Shown here: in pieces, positions 9,474-18,059 of the stretch | How the letters are laid out: every line of letters starts with the position of its first letter | Position numbering within the stretch: the stretch's first letter is position 1 | Assembly: GCF_009176545.1 (NCBI RefSeq) | Contig: NZ_VTOJ01000001.1 | Span: 744,001 to 808,000, forward strand | Direction of reading: 5' to 3' | DNA from: Salinigranum salinum | GTDB taxonomy: Archaea > Halobacteriota > Halobacteria > Halobacteriales > Haloferacaceae | DNA: 64,000 bases | Notes under the pieces: model-generated | The model's input: the letters and a program-made list of their open reading frames with translations, nothing else | What the model was told of the DNA's origin: nothing | Databases searched by the model: none | Made by a program: the position numbers and the translations under genes

Positions 9474-10340
9474 ATGCAGATACCCACGGCCGACGACTTC
9501 GACGCGCTGACCGAGTGGGGACTCGTCGACGACCCGTGTGCGGCGCTGGACGACTACTCCACAGAGCGCGCGGCGCGGCGCGCGTCGAACGACCGTCACC
9601 GACGCGCGCGCCGCGAACAGGTGGAGAACGCCGCCCCCGCGTTCGTCGAGGACAGCCAGTCGTACTACCGGACGATGGACCGTCCCATCGACCGGACCAA
9701 GTGGACGTACCTGAAACGGCGGAAGGCCTGGTTCCAGCCCCCGGTCGGCTGGGGTACGTTCGCCGCCCCCGGCACGTCGCGGATCCTCGATCTCGGCTGT
9801 GGCGACGGCGACCAGACGCAGCGCGTGGCCGACTTCGTCGCCGGGCGGTGGCTGAGTGCCGACTACGACGGCTACCCGCTGGAGATCGTCGGCGTCGACC
9901 TCTCCGCGTCGCGCGTCGAGAACGCCCGGCGGCACGCCCGCTCGCCCCACGAGAAGATCACGCTCCGCTTCGAGACCGGCGACGCGGTCGACGGTCTCGA
10001 CTACGGCGACGACTTCTTCGATCACACCCTCGCGATCGGGCTGTTCGAGGTGCTCCGTGACGAGCACGCCGAGACGGTGCTCGACGAACTGACACGCCTC
10101 ACGGCCCACGGCGTCTACCTCCGTGACCTGCTCGACGACTACCCCGGTCTCACGCCACGACCGGACCTCGCCGACCGGCTAGCGACCCGCGGGTTCGACC
10201 CCGTCGAGCGGCACGAGCTGTTCGAGGAACCGTTCGTCGACGAGGGGACGCGCGATCCGCTCGGTGTCTGGCCGATGAACGTCCACCAGGTGGTGTTCGC
10301 CGCCGCGTCCGACCCGCCCACCCACGCGGATCGGTACTGA
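9474..10340 (+). CDS. class I SAM-dependent methyltransferase
   Basis: A 288-residue protein with a Rossmann-like methyltransferase domain. Motif I is 'ILDLGCGDGDQT', the acidic residue binding the ribose lies in 'EIVGVDLSASRVENARRHA', and motif II/III is 'FDHTLAIGLFEVL'. An N-terminal helical extension of about 90 residues, rich in Arg and acidic residues, precedes the domain. The substrate cannot be deduced. The ATG at 9474 is preferred over the upstream in-frame start at 9393 because the family fold and acidic character begin there. It is divergent from the DUF3179 gene. Confidence 0.8.
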   Translation: MQIPTADDFDALTEWGLVDDPCAALDDYSTERAARRASNDRHRRARREQVENAAPAFVEDSQSYYRTMDRPIDRTKWTYLKRRKAWFQPPVGWGTFAAPGTSRILDLGCGDGDQTQRVADFVAGRWLSADYDGYPLEIVGVDLSASRVENARRHARSPHEKITLRFETGDAVDGLDYGDDFFDHTLAIGLFEVLRDEHAETVLDELTRLTAHGVYLRDLLDDYPGLTPRPDLADRLATRGFDPVERHELFEEPFVDEGTRDPLGVWPMNVHQVVFAAASDPPTHADRY

Positions 10341-10453
10341 ACGGCCCGCTCGCCTGTCGGATGCTCCCGCCAGACAGGTCTGTCGGAGTGAACGGGCTGG
10401 ATCGTCCCCGCAGACCCCCCACGCGTGAGCCACGTTACCGTGGGACCGTCTTA

Positions 10454-10462
10454 CTTTATATC
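10454..10462 (+). promoter_or_regulatory. TATA box of lipoprotein gene
   Basis: The sequence ctttatatcc lies 26 bases before the ATG at 10484, a near-consensus haloarchaeal TATA element that implies leaderless transcription. Confidence 0.65.
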
Positions 10463-10483
10463 CGTACGTAACATACAGTTGTC

Positions 10484-11338
10484 ATGCTAGGGAGCAGATT
10501 CCTCGTTCTGACGATCGCGTTGCTGATGGTGACCGCTGGCTGTGTCGGCGGTGGGGGTGGCGACGCCGAGGCGGACGCCAGCGGGGGGACGGCCGGAGGG
10601 AGTCAGTCGGGCGACGGTGGTGATGGCGGCAGCGATGTCGGCGCGGACAGTGCAGGCAACGCCGGGAGCGACGATCTAGAACTGGCCGACACCGAGGCGG
10701 CGCTCCGCGAGGCCGGCAGCTTCACCGTCGTCTGGAGGTACAGCGGCGTCGACCAGAGCGGCTCCGAGACCGACGTCAGCCGCGAGTTCTACGCGGACCT
10801 CGAGTCCGGACGCACGCTCACGGTCATCTCGTCGATGCAGGACGGACAGAGCGACAGCGGGACCATGCAACAGTTCTTCGCCGACGGCGTCACTCACGTC
10901 CGATCGGGCTCGGAGGAGTCGCCCACGTACTTCTCGTACGAACAGGAGTCCACCGACGTCGTCGCCACCGCGATCGCCTTCTCCCAGGCGCGTGCGTACG
11001 GGTCCGACGAGAACATGGCGTTCGAGGGGACCGAGACGTTCGACGGCGTCTCCGTCCAGCGCTACGAACTCACCAGAGCCGACTCCCAACTCATCCGCGC
11101 CGGTTCCGCGGCGGGCGTCGCCGCCGGCTCGAGCAACGTCGAGATCACCGACTTCCGTTACGTCGTCCTCGTCGACGAGGACGGCCTCTCGCGCTTCGAG
11201 TCGTGGTCGTTCTCGGGAGAGACGACGGACGGACAGACCGTCCGCGGCGAGTGGGAGTACTCGCTCACGAAGGTCGGTTCGACCACCGTCGACGATCCCG
11301 AGTGGCTGGCCGAGGCCGAGGCCCAGTCGCAGGGATAG
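10484..11338 (+). CDS. haloarchaeal lipoprotein, LolA-like/DUF7537 type
   Basis: A 284-residue exported lipoprotein. The signal peptide ends in the lipobox TAGC (Cys20), followed by a Gly/Asp/Ser-rich linker of about 50 residues. A mature beta-rich domain then shows 'SFTVVWRYSG', 'FYADLESGRTLTVIS' and 'FRYVVLVDEDGLSRFESWSFSGE' strands. This arrangement resembles the large haloarchaeal group annotated as DUF7537 or LolA-like lipoproteins, which probably bind hydrophobic ligands, but the function is unproven. The start is supported by a near-consensus TATA box and by the signal peptide. Confidence 0.75.
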   Translation: MLGSRFLVLTIALLMVTAGCVGGGGGDAEADASGGTAGGSQSGDGGDGGSDVGADSAGNAGSDDLELADTEAALREAGSFTVVWRYSGVDQSGSETDVSREFYADLESGRTLTVISSMQDGQSDSGTMQQFFADGVTHVRSGSEESPTYFSYEQESTDVVATAIAFSQARAYGSDENMAFEGTETFDGVSVQRYELTRADSQLIRAGSAAGVAAGSSNVEITDFRYVVLVDEDGLSRFESWSFSGETTDGQTVRGEWEYSLTKVGSTTVDDPEWLAEAEAQSQG

Positions 11339-11690
11339 CCAGGATACCCCGTCGACGGTCGCTCGACCGTCAATGCGTCGTCGACGCCCACTCGCACACT
11401 CGGGTCGCGCCCGGCTCTCGACGAGTCGCCCGGATCGCGGGCGTGATCGGCGAGAGGTCGCCGACTCGACGAACGGCTCCATGCCCTCCCCGTAACACCG
11501 GTCGAACGTCTCGTGAGTCCGTGTCATCGCCGGCCACCCCGTCGTGCGCTGTTCGAGAGATACCGTCTGCCCGCGGACAGTTCCTTCTCGCGGTCTCTCG
11601 ACGCCGGAGCACGGGCGACGGGGACGAGGGCTATATCTGTCCGATCCCCGCTCACTAACGTATTTCTCACCGGTGACACAACCGCACGAC
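11339..11690 (+). other. gene-free stretch before the decayed hydrolase region
   Basis: No convincing gene is seen on either strand. The only notable elements are TATA-like sequences at 11630-11636 (gctatatc) and 11660-11668 (gtatttctc); the second is well placed for the ATG at 11691. Confidence 0.5.
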
Positions 11691-12152
11691 ATGGACACCC
11701 ACGCGGTCAGCGGGGGCGGAGGAACCGGGCTACAGGTCGCCGCGGTTGGTCCGACCGCCGTTGCGTCGGTCGTCCTCGTTCGCGGCTACTCGCAGTCACG
11801 ACTCCCCTGGCGCACGCCGTTCGAGAGCGACCCGCCCGACGACCTACGGCTGGTCGCGTCCGACCTGCGCGGGGACGGTGAATCGGAGGCGCCGGTCGGT
11901 AGTGAGCCGTACCATGACCCGACTCTGTGGGCCGTGGACGCGGATTTCCGGGCAAGGGCCGACGCGCTTACCGACGGCGATCCGGTGCTCGTCCACGGCT
12001 TCGTGCCGTCTCTCGGACGGCTCTCGGCGTTCGGGCTCTCCGGTGGGCTCGAACCGGTGGTCCTCTCTCTCGTCACGTTCTCGTTGCTAGCGCTCGTAAC
12101 GGTCGGTATCGCCCTCTGGCGACGGCGCGATACGACAGAGCCGTTCGGCTGA
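11691..12152 (+). pseudogene. alpha/beta-hydrolase N-terminal fragment joined to an unrelated membrane tail
   Basis: A 153-residue reading frame that looks chimeric. Residues 1 to about 80 match the start of an alpha/beta hydrolase: 'THAVSGGGGTGLQV', then 'VVLVRGYSQSRLPW' where VHG is expected, then 'LVASDLRGDGESEAP'. The nucleophile elbow, acid and His of the triad are all absent. From about residue 85 the sequence changes to 'ADALTDGDPVLVHGFVPSLG' and one membrane helix ending in a basic WRRR, unlike a hydrolase. Fusion by deletion between two genes is the likeliest explanation. It has a plausible TATA element and an ATG, so it may still be expressed. Codon use is looser than in the core genes. 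Confidence 0.5.
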
Positions 12153-12194
12153 ACGAGTCCGTGTCGTGAGAGACGGCTACCCACCAACCACCTG

Positions 12195-12728
12195 ATGACG
12201 ACTTCGATGAACGTACTGGTGCTGTGGCTGCTCCCCGTGAGCTGGCTGACCCACGATCTCGAAGAAATCGCTACGATCGAGGGGTGGTCTCGTCGATGGG
12301 AGCCACGAGGGAACGACGACCTGACACCAGTGCAGCGTCGGCTCGTCGGGGTGGTCGCATCGACACGACGGCGGTTCACTATCGCCGTCACGCTCGTCGG
12401 CTGTGTCGTCGTCGGCGCGACCGTTGCCGGAGTGTCAGACCCGACCGGTCTCGGGATCCGGATCTACACCACGATACTCGGCGGCTACTTCCTCCACGCG
12501 TTCGTCCACGTCGGGCAGTCGGTCGTGTTCCGTGGCTACACGCCCGGACTCGTCACCGCCGGTCTCGTCGTGATTCCAGTGTCTCTCTCCCTCTACTGGC
12601 GACTCCTCTCCGTCCAGTTCGTCGACGCCGGGACCGTCGTCGCGACAGGGCTCCTCGGACTCGTACTCTTCGTTCCGATCGTCGTCGGCGCGAGCGAGCT
12701 TTCAAAACGGATCGACCGATGGCTCTGA
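12195..12728 (+). CDS. HXXEE domain integral membrane protein
   Basis: A 177-residue membrane protein. It carries the family motif HDLEE in 'SWLTHDLEEIATIEGW' near the N-terminus, and 'YFLHAFVHVGQSVVFRGYTPG' in the second half, the two conserved regions of HXXEE proteins. Five membrane helices are predicted by eye. The conserved His and Glu residues suggest metal binding, but the family function is not known. It sits between two degraded alpha/beta-hydrolase fragments, yet its own frame is intact and its motifs are conserved, so it appears to be a live gene. No clear TATA box or ribosome site was identified. Confidence 0.75.
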   Translation: MTTSMNVLVLWLLPVSWLTHDLEEIATIEGWSRRWEPRGNDDLTPVQRRLVGVVASTRRRFTIAVTLVGCVVVGATVAGVSDPTGLGIRIYTTILGGYFLHAFVHVGQSVVFRGYTPGLVTAGLVVIPVSLSLYWRLLSVQFVDAGTVVATGLLGLVLFVPIVVGASELSKRIDRWL

Positions 12729-12789
12729 TAACTGGTTAGTGCGATTTCGACTGGAGAAACACGTTTCAGCTCCGTCCAACGAACGACGA

Positions 12790-13270
12790 CCGACGACGGC
12801 AGCCGAACGCCGTGGCTCGATTGACACGCCCGTCATCGTCTTCGTCCACGGTGCGGGCATCTCGCGGAGGACGTGACTCCCGCAGCTCGAGCCACTCTCG
12901 GATAGCTATCGGACTGTCGCTCCCGACCCTCCTGAGCACGGAACGAGGGCCGACGAACCGTTCCGTTTCAGGGTGGCTGTCGACTCGGTTCTGAACGCGA
13001 GTCTCTCGTTCGACGCGTAGGGCCAGGTTGGGCTGGCATTCGTCGAGAGGGACGCTCAGGAACGGCTCGTGGCGTACCCGGGTCCAGTACTCCTGGTGAA
13101 CAGCGAGAACGACCGCATCAACAGGCCGGCAGCGGTCGAATGGAGCGCCGAGTTGTCCGACGTCTCTGTGGTCGTAATCAGTAACGCCGGATACCCGGTG
13201 AACCTCGAACGGCCGGGCACCTATACGAGAGTCGTTCGTGAGTTCGCCGCCGATCGGTGCACCGAGGCGT
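12790..13270 (+). pseudogene. alpha/beta-hydrolase pseudogene with two in-frame stops and a central deletion
   Basis: In frame 1 the translation reads '...DTPVIVFVHGAGISRRT', stop, 'LPQLEPLSDSYRTVAPD...', then 'FRFRVAVDSVLNASLSFDA', stop, 'GQVGLAFVERDAQERL', then 'GPVLLVNSENDRINRPAAVE' and 'ISNAGYPVNLERPGTYTRVV'. The oxyanion HG motif, the acid-region strand and the C-terminal 'NAGYPVNLERP' segment (normally NAGH) are recognisable. The first stop (TGA 12874-12876) stands where a Trp TGG is expected. The second is TAG at 13018-13020. The span that should hold the nucleophile Ser is missing, so about 80-100 codons appear deleted. It cannot be functional. Confidence 0.75.
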
Positions 13271-13386
13271 CACCCGACGTCGAACCTGACAACCGACCAC
13301 CGGGGACAGTAAGCCGTCGACCGATTCAGCCAGTGAGCGCAGCGTTCGCGTGTCGCACACGACCGTCCGAGCGGTCTCGAGATACG

Positions 13387-13394
13387 CTTATTGA
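13387..13394 (+). promoter_or_regulatory. TATA-like element before the DUF-type membrane gene
   Basis: The sequence cttattga lies about 33 bases before the ATG at 13423. It separates the expressed membrane-protein gene from the pseudogene frame that runs into it without a stop. Confidence 0.45.
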
Positions 13395-13422
13395 GTTATG
13401 TGCAGGCATCCTGACCGTTGTG

Positions 13423-14097
13423 ATGACAACTCCGCTTCCGTTCGACCGACTGTTTCACACGTGGAGTCGAGACCCGATCAACCGGCTCGGATTCTGGTCG
13501 GCACTACTCGCAGCAGTGAGCGCCACCGTCTTCTCGGTCGCGACATTGCTGGAGTTGGTGGATGCGATCCCGCAGCTGCTCGGCGTTCGGTTGATCTACG
13601 CATCGTCGCTGATGCTCGCCGTTACCGTCGTGGTCATGATGAGTAGCATCCACCACACGGTGTCCGGGAACCAGCGAGTCTGGAGTTTCACGGGAGTGGC
13701 GTTCGCGGTCCTCTACGCGTCGCAGGTGTCGATCATGTACGTCGTCCAGCTGTTTGTCTACCTCCCGAAAGCCCGGCGCGGAACGTTGAGTGAGAGCGAG
13801 ACGGTGCTACTCGCAGATACCTTCGGGACGTTCCTTCAGGCCGTCGACGGCCTGGGGTACCTGTTTCTGGGGCTGGCGACGCTGGCCGTTGCTCCGGTGT
13901 TTACTGGTGGTGGACTGCCACGGTGGATCCGTCGGTTCTTCGTCGCCAACGGCATCGTCACGATCCCCGTCTTTCTCACGTACTTCGTCGATCCGGGATT
14001 TCTCCCACTGGCGGGGCTGTGGGTCGTCGCCGTCCCCGTCTCGACGTTCCTCGTCGCCGTGCACTTCCGACGGCAACGCGGCACTGTCGAAGGATGA
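13423..14097 (+). CDS. integral membrane protein, unknown
   Basis: A 224-residue protein with six predicted membrane helices and no recognised enzymatic motif. The start MTTPLPFDRLFHTWSRDPIN is followed directly by the first helix ('FWSALLAAVSATVFSVATLLEL'). The last helix ends in a basic HFRRQRG tail. The reading frame is open upstream into a hydrolase pseudogene, but the TATA-like element at 13387 and the ATG at 13423 define this gene. Its composition (Phe, Val, Leu-rich, few acidic residues) and looser codon choice fit the accessory zone. Function unknown. Confidence 0.65.
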   Translation: MTTPLPFDRLFHTWSRDPINRLGFWSALLAAVSATVFSVATLLELVDAIPQLLGVRLIYASSLMLAVTVVVMMSSIHHTVSGNQRVWSFTGVAFAVLYASQVSIMYVVQLFVYLPKARRGTLSESETVLLADTFGTFLQAVDGLGYLFLGLATLAVAPVFTGGGLPRWIRRFFVANGIVTIPVFLTYFVDPGFLPLAGLWVVAVPVSTFLVAVHFRRQRGTVEG

Positions 14098-14132
14098 GGA
14101 GACCTCCTCCGGATCGAAGAGTGAGGAACCCC

Positions 14133-14834
14133 TCACTCCGAAACGGCGTCCCCGACGTGACCGGGGCGTTCGGCCCGCGCTTTGATCCCGCGCATCATGC
14201 CGCGTTCCATGACGAAGTGCGGAAGCTCGTACACGAGATACCGAACAACACGGTCGACGAACGACTGGTTCTCTGGTGTTCGTCCGCGCACGACGAACCG
14301 GGTCGTCTCCGCGTCGATCGGATCGAGGTGGAACGTCCACGTCCCACCGTCGTACCCTTGGAGGACGAGCGTTCGGCCCGGATCGATGCGTTCGACGGTC
14401 ATCGTCGTGAGCGAACTCTGGAGCCAGTAGTCCTCCGTGGTCATCCGGATCGTGTCGCCCACCTCCAGCCCCTGTAACTCGGGGACGATCCGGTCGACGT
14501 TGTGGATGTCCGCTCCGGCCAGGTTCTCCAGCCAACTGTAGCTGTAGAACCCACCCCGACCCTGGCCGAGTTGTACGAGCCACGGCCACACCTCCTCGCA
14601 GGGGGCTTCGACCGTGACTGCACGGGTCGTCTCGCTGCTCGCGGTCGGCACGATGTCGTCTCCCGGCAGTCGTCGCTCGATCTCTTCGTCCGTGGCTCCC
14701 CACTCGAGATGCCACGGACGGACGAAGCGGTGATAGACCAGCAAGAGCGCTCCTGTCGTCAGAGCGGCGAGCCGGACACCCTCTCGCCGACTGGTCGATT
14801 CGGTCGGGCTGTCCGCGCTCTTCGTCTCACTCAC
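14133..14834 (-). CDS. SRPBCC (START-like) family protein with N-terminal membrane helix
   Basis: A 233-residue protein. One membrane helix (about residues 22-38) is followed by an SRPBCC/polyketide-cyclase-like ligand-binding domain. The domain begins 'TRAVTVEAPCEEVWPWLVQLGQGRGGFYSYSW' and continues through 'VGDTIRM' and 'TRFVVRGRTPE' to the long C-terminal helix '...ELPHFVMERGMMRGIKARAE'. This is the arrangement of a widespread family annotated SRPBCC; a hydrophobic ligand is probable, identity unknown. A minus-strand TATA-like stretch (ATATTATTCC, 14871-14880) lies about 40 bases upstream. The stop lies 35 bp from the convergent membrane-protein gene. Confidence 0.8.
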   Translation of the reverse strand: MSETKSADSPTESTSRREGVRLAALTTGALLLVYHRFVRPWHLEWGATDEEIERRLPGDDIVPTASSETTRAVTVEAPCEEVWPWLVQLGQGRGGFYSYSWLENLAGADIHNVDRIVPELQGLEVGDTIRMTTEDYWLQSSLTTMTVERIDPGRTLVLQGYDGGTWTFHLDPIDAETTRFVVRGRTPENQSFVDRVVRYLVYELPHFVMERGMMRGIKARAERPGHVGDAVSE

Positions 14835-14981
14835 TGCGGTGTCCTCCTGCGTGGTCCATCGCGGCCTGTCGGAATAATATCTGCTCTCTCATCGACGGAA
14901 CGGCTGGCAGGGGCCGACGTCTCGCTATCGCTCTCCGTCGCGACAGTCGGGTCCCCGGAAAGGAGCGCGACGAACTGCTCG

Positions 14982-15641
14982 TCACCGTCGGTGTTGGTCC
15001 TTCCGTTTCTCTCTCAGTCTCTTTACGCGCAGCTGTCGGTACCGTTCCTCTCGCTCCCGCTCTGCGAGGTACCGCTGGACGTAGTCTCGGTCCGATTCGA
15101 GATCAGGTATGAGACGATGAGTGAGGTAGTTGACACGGATGCGAAGGCGGCGAACCTCCGCGAGGAGTTGCGACAGGACCGCTCGTATCTCGGCGATCCG
15201 GACGACCAGTTCGAGGAGCGCTTCGTACGACGAGACGAGTTCGTCGTCGAGAGCACTCGTCCCGACAACGCCGTACCCACGCTCGACGACTGGCGTCGTG
15301 ATGTACGCCGAGAGAATGCGGGGAATGTCCATGCCGAGCAGTTTCGTCTCACCGACGATGAGTTCGGGACGGGTCGCTCTCACGTTGGCCAGTTCTCGCA
15401 GACCGATATCCCCCTCTCGTTCCATCGCCGTGACGTGGAGCTCGTTCGCCTCCCGGAACTGTTCGTCGAGCCGCGATTGGAGGACCCGCCATCGATCGAT
15501 CAGGTCGAGGAGGACGAAGACGAGACCGTCACGGCGGCGTTCCAGAACGTGTTCGCCCTTCCGGGCGACGTCGAGCTGCTCCCTGATCGAGATCAGTTCG
15601 TGGTGCGTCGGTACCACGCGACTGTGCCGCCGGTGTGACAT
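14982..15641 (-). CDS. orphan paralogue of A/V-type ATP synthase subunit D
   Basis: A 219-residue coiled-coil protein that aligns along its length with archaeal AtpD, the central-shaft subunit of the A1 motor. The N-terminal long helix 'PTHHELISIREQLDVARKGE' and 'LERRRDGLVFVLLDLID' correspond to the AtpD segments around the Pro-Thr start and the KRDGL motif. The middle 'ERGYGVVGTSALDDELVSSY' and 'IRVNYLTHRLIPDL' match the conserved RGYG and RVNALE...LPDL blocks. The C-terminus ends in Arg/Lys-rich repeats. No other atp genes are nearby, and sequence drift from a normal AtpD is large. The ATG at 15641 is preferred because a TATA element (minus-strand CGTATTTCC, 15671-15679) would start RNA near 15650, after the earlier ATG at 15656. 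Confidence 0.75.
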   Translation of the reverse strand: MSHRRHSRVVPTHHELISIREQLDVARKGEHVLERRRDGLVFVLLDLIDRWRVLQSRLDEQFREANELHVTAMEREGDIGLRELANVRATRPELIVGETKLLGMDIPRILSAYITTPVVERGYGVVGTSALDDELVSSYEALLELVVRIAEIRAVLSQLLAEVRRLRIRVNYLTHRLIPDLESDRDYVQRYLAEREREERYRQLRVKRLREKRKDQHRR

Positions 15642-15861
15642 CGTATGCGTTGCCATCGGCGGGTGACTGGAAATACGTTGGTCTCGACAATCGGAGTTGA
15701 TGAACTGCGTTGCGACGTGGTCCCAGCGTGTTCAGGTCCCACGCCGGGTAGAGTCTCGACGGGCGTCCGCTTTCACTGTTCGTTACCTTCGCCGGGACGT
15801 GTCCCGCGCCGGCGAGCGACGCGCGAACTGTTATGCCACTGTCGGGTGTTGGCCCGTCCGA

Positions 15862-17913
15862 ATGAGTATCGAGGAGTTCGTCGCCCTTCGACCGAGCGAC
15901 AAAGACGCCATCGTCAGCGCACCACTCGGGAACGGGACCGAAGTCCTGGCGACGGTCAACAAGTATCCCAGTGTGGGACGGCTCGGCTGGAACGGCGCGC
16001 TCATCGAGGAGACCTCGGCCTTCCGGCTCGACGTCGAGCAGTTCTACGACATGCACACGCTGTTGTGGGACGCCGGCGTCGGCCAGACCCTCGACGTGCG
16101 GAACGACGCCGTCGAGAGCGACGTCACCTACGAGTCCAGTCGCGTCCCGGAGATTCAACTCCACAACGCGTTCGAGTTCTCGGACGGCTCGACCGCGACA
16201 CTCGACCAAGACGTCCTCGTGAGCGTCGACACGGCCGCACTCTTCGTCCGCAACCGTGCGCAGTTCTCCGCGCCGTCGACGCGGACGGTCTACACGCTGT
16301 TCGGTCTCGGCATCGTCGACGGTGCCGGAAGCGACGACGTCGACGAGGCGTACGTCGTTCACGACCACGGCTACGATTTCGTCGTGGCTCACGACGCCGA
16401 CCGGTACCTCGCCATCGCCCAGCGCCGCCCTTCGACCGGGCAGACCACGTTCGACGGCCGGCGCGTCGGACAGCAGGGCGTCACGACCGGTCCCGACAGG
16501 AGCGCCTGGCAGGACATCTACGTCGAGAGCGACGGGTACATCGACGACAACGATCACCTCCGGGGAAAGGTCGACGCCGGGTTCGGACTCTTCGTCGACG
16601 ACGCGACCGACGTGACCTGGTTCACCGCCGTGGGGTTCGGTGAGAGCGAACTGGAGGCGGTCGAACACGCGTTGCGGACGCTGTGGAACGGCTATCGCGC
16701 GGAGCAGTCGATGTTTTCGGCCGTCTGGGAGAGCTGGCACGACAACTGCACGGGCTGTCCGGTCGACGATGCGTTCGCCACCGAAACGTACGAGCTCTCG
16801 CTGACGAGTATGAAGTGCGCCCAAGACCGTCGAGGCGGCATCGTCGCCGGGGCGTTCAAACCTCAGCAGTTCGCCTACCGGTTCGTCTGGCCGCGCGACC
16901 TCGTCGTCATCATCCAGGCGTTCCTCTCGGTCGGGGCGCACGTCGAAGCACGGGAGGCGCTCGACTGGCTCTCCCACGCACAGATCACCGAGGACGTGAC
17001 TGACAGTCGGGGGATCGACCGCCACGGGACGTGGTGGCAGAACTACTACGCGAACTGGGAACCACACTGGCGTGCGCTCCAGCTCGACCAGGTCGGTGGC
17101 CCCATCTACGCCCACTGGCTCTGCTGGCGTGAGACCGGCGACGACTCGCTCCTCGACGCCTACTACGACATGAGTCGGCGTGCGGCCGACTTCCTCCTCG
17201 CGTGGGACGACGACGGCTTCCCGAAACGGCATCAGGACCCCTGGGAGGAGATCTGGGGCTATTCGACTGAAGGCAGTGCCGCAGCCATCGCCGGCCTGCG
17301 GTCGATGGCCGAACTGGCTGATGCGGTGGGAGACACCGCGTACGCCGCCGACTGTCGCGACCTGGCGGCGACGTGGGCCGACAACTTCGACGAGTACTGT
17401 TTCGTCCGCGGTGGCTTCCTGGGTGATCACTACGTTACCGCCACGAGTCCCGAGTGGGCGGACAACCCTCCTGCCGACGAGCGACCGGACGCGGCGGCGT
17501 TCATGGCGTACTGGCCGTGGAACGTCGTCGACGCCGACAGCGAGGCGATGTGTTCGACGGTCGCGCACGCCGACGACCCTTCGTGGCGCGCAGACAGAAG
17601 CCCCTGTGTCGGTCGCTATCCTGGCGACGATTACACCCCAACGGGAGCGGTCGAAGACGGCGGCTGGCCGCTCTGCGAGGCGTACGCGGACGTGGTGCGC
17701 TGGCAGGCAGGCGTCGACGAGACCGCGGTCGCAGACCACGTCTTCGACCACAGCCAGACGTGGCGAACGACCGCAGGACTGCTCCCCGAACGTGTGGACG
17801 GCGGCGGGGCGGTGCGGTGGAACTCGAACCTCCAGTGGAGTCAGGCGACGTACGTCCTCCTCGTCGAGAGTCACGCTCGTGGTGAGCCGTTCGGTTTCGC
17901 GCCGCGTGGTTGA
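15862..17913 (+). CDS. glycoside hydrolase family 15 glucoamylase
   Basis: A 683-residue enzyme that releases glucose from the ends of alpha-glucans. The N-terminal beta-sandwich of GH15 archaeal and bacterial members covers about residues 1-280 ('GNGTEVLATVNKYPSVGRLG'). The (alpha/alpha)6 catalytic barrel follows, with 'YRFVWPRDLVVII' at the substrate-binding loop and 'DPWEEIWGYSTEGS' near residue 460 carrying the candidate general-acid Glu. The 'NLQWSQATYVLLVESH' segment near residue 655 matches the conserved C-terminal barrel region. No signal peptide is visible, so it is probably cytoplasmic and acts on glycogen-like or imported oligosaccharides. A TATA-like ctgttatg lies 30 bases before the ATG. 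It is divergent from the AtpD-like gene. Confidence 0.9.
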   Translation: MSIEEFVALRPSDKDAIVSAPLGNGTEVLATVNKYPSVGRLGWNGALIEETSAFRLDVEQFYDMHTLLWDAGVGQTLDVRNDAVESDVTYESSRVPEIQLHNAFEFSDGSTATLDQDVLVSVDTAALFVRNRAQFSAPSTRTVYTLFGLGIVDGAGSDDVDEAYVVHDHGYDFVVAHDADRYLAIAQRRPSTGQTTFDGRRVGQQGVTTGPDRSAWQDIYVESDGYIDDNDHLRGKVDAGFGLFVDDATDVTWFTAVGFGESELEAVEHALRTLWNGYRAEQSMFSAVWESWHDNCTGCPVDDAFATETYELSLTSMKCAQDRRGGIVAGAFKPQQFAYRFVWPRDLVVIIQAFLSVGAHVEAREALDWLSHAQITEDVTDSRGIDRHGTWWQNYYANWEPHWRALQLDQVGGPIYAHWLCWRETGDDSLLDAYYDMSRRAADFLLAWDDDGFPKRHQDPWEEIWGYSTEGSAAAIAGLRSMAELADAVGDTAYAADCRDLAATWADNFDEYCFVRGGFLGDHYVTATSPEWADNPPADERPDAAAFMAYWPWNVVDADSEAMCSTVAHADDPSWRADRSPCVGRYPGDDYTPTGAVEDGGWPLCEAYADVVRWQAGVDETAVADHVFDHSQTWRTTAGLLPERVDGGGAVRWNSNLQWSQATYVLLVESHARGEPFGFAPRG

Positions 17914-18059
17914 ATCCCGTCCGCCCCGAAAGCCGAGGAGTCCCGACTGTGGGGCGCAGCGGACCACAGCCACGGTCTCTCTACACACCGGCTGTCTGTT
18001 CCATCCGGGTCTACACGGTAGTCGGTTCGGCGGGAACGGTTCGGGCGCTGCTGCGTCTC

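Noticed and set aside
13069..13422. upstream extension of the membrane protein at 13423
   Set aside because: The open frame is the tail of the hydrolase pseudogene running into the next gene; a separate TATA-like element and ATG define the true start.
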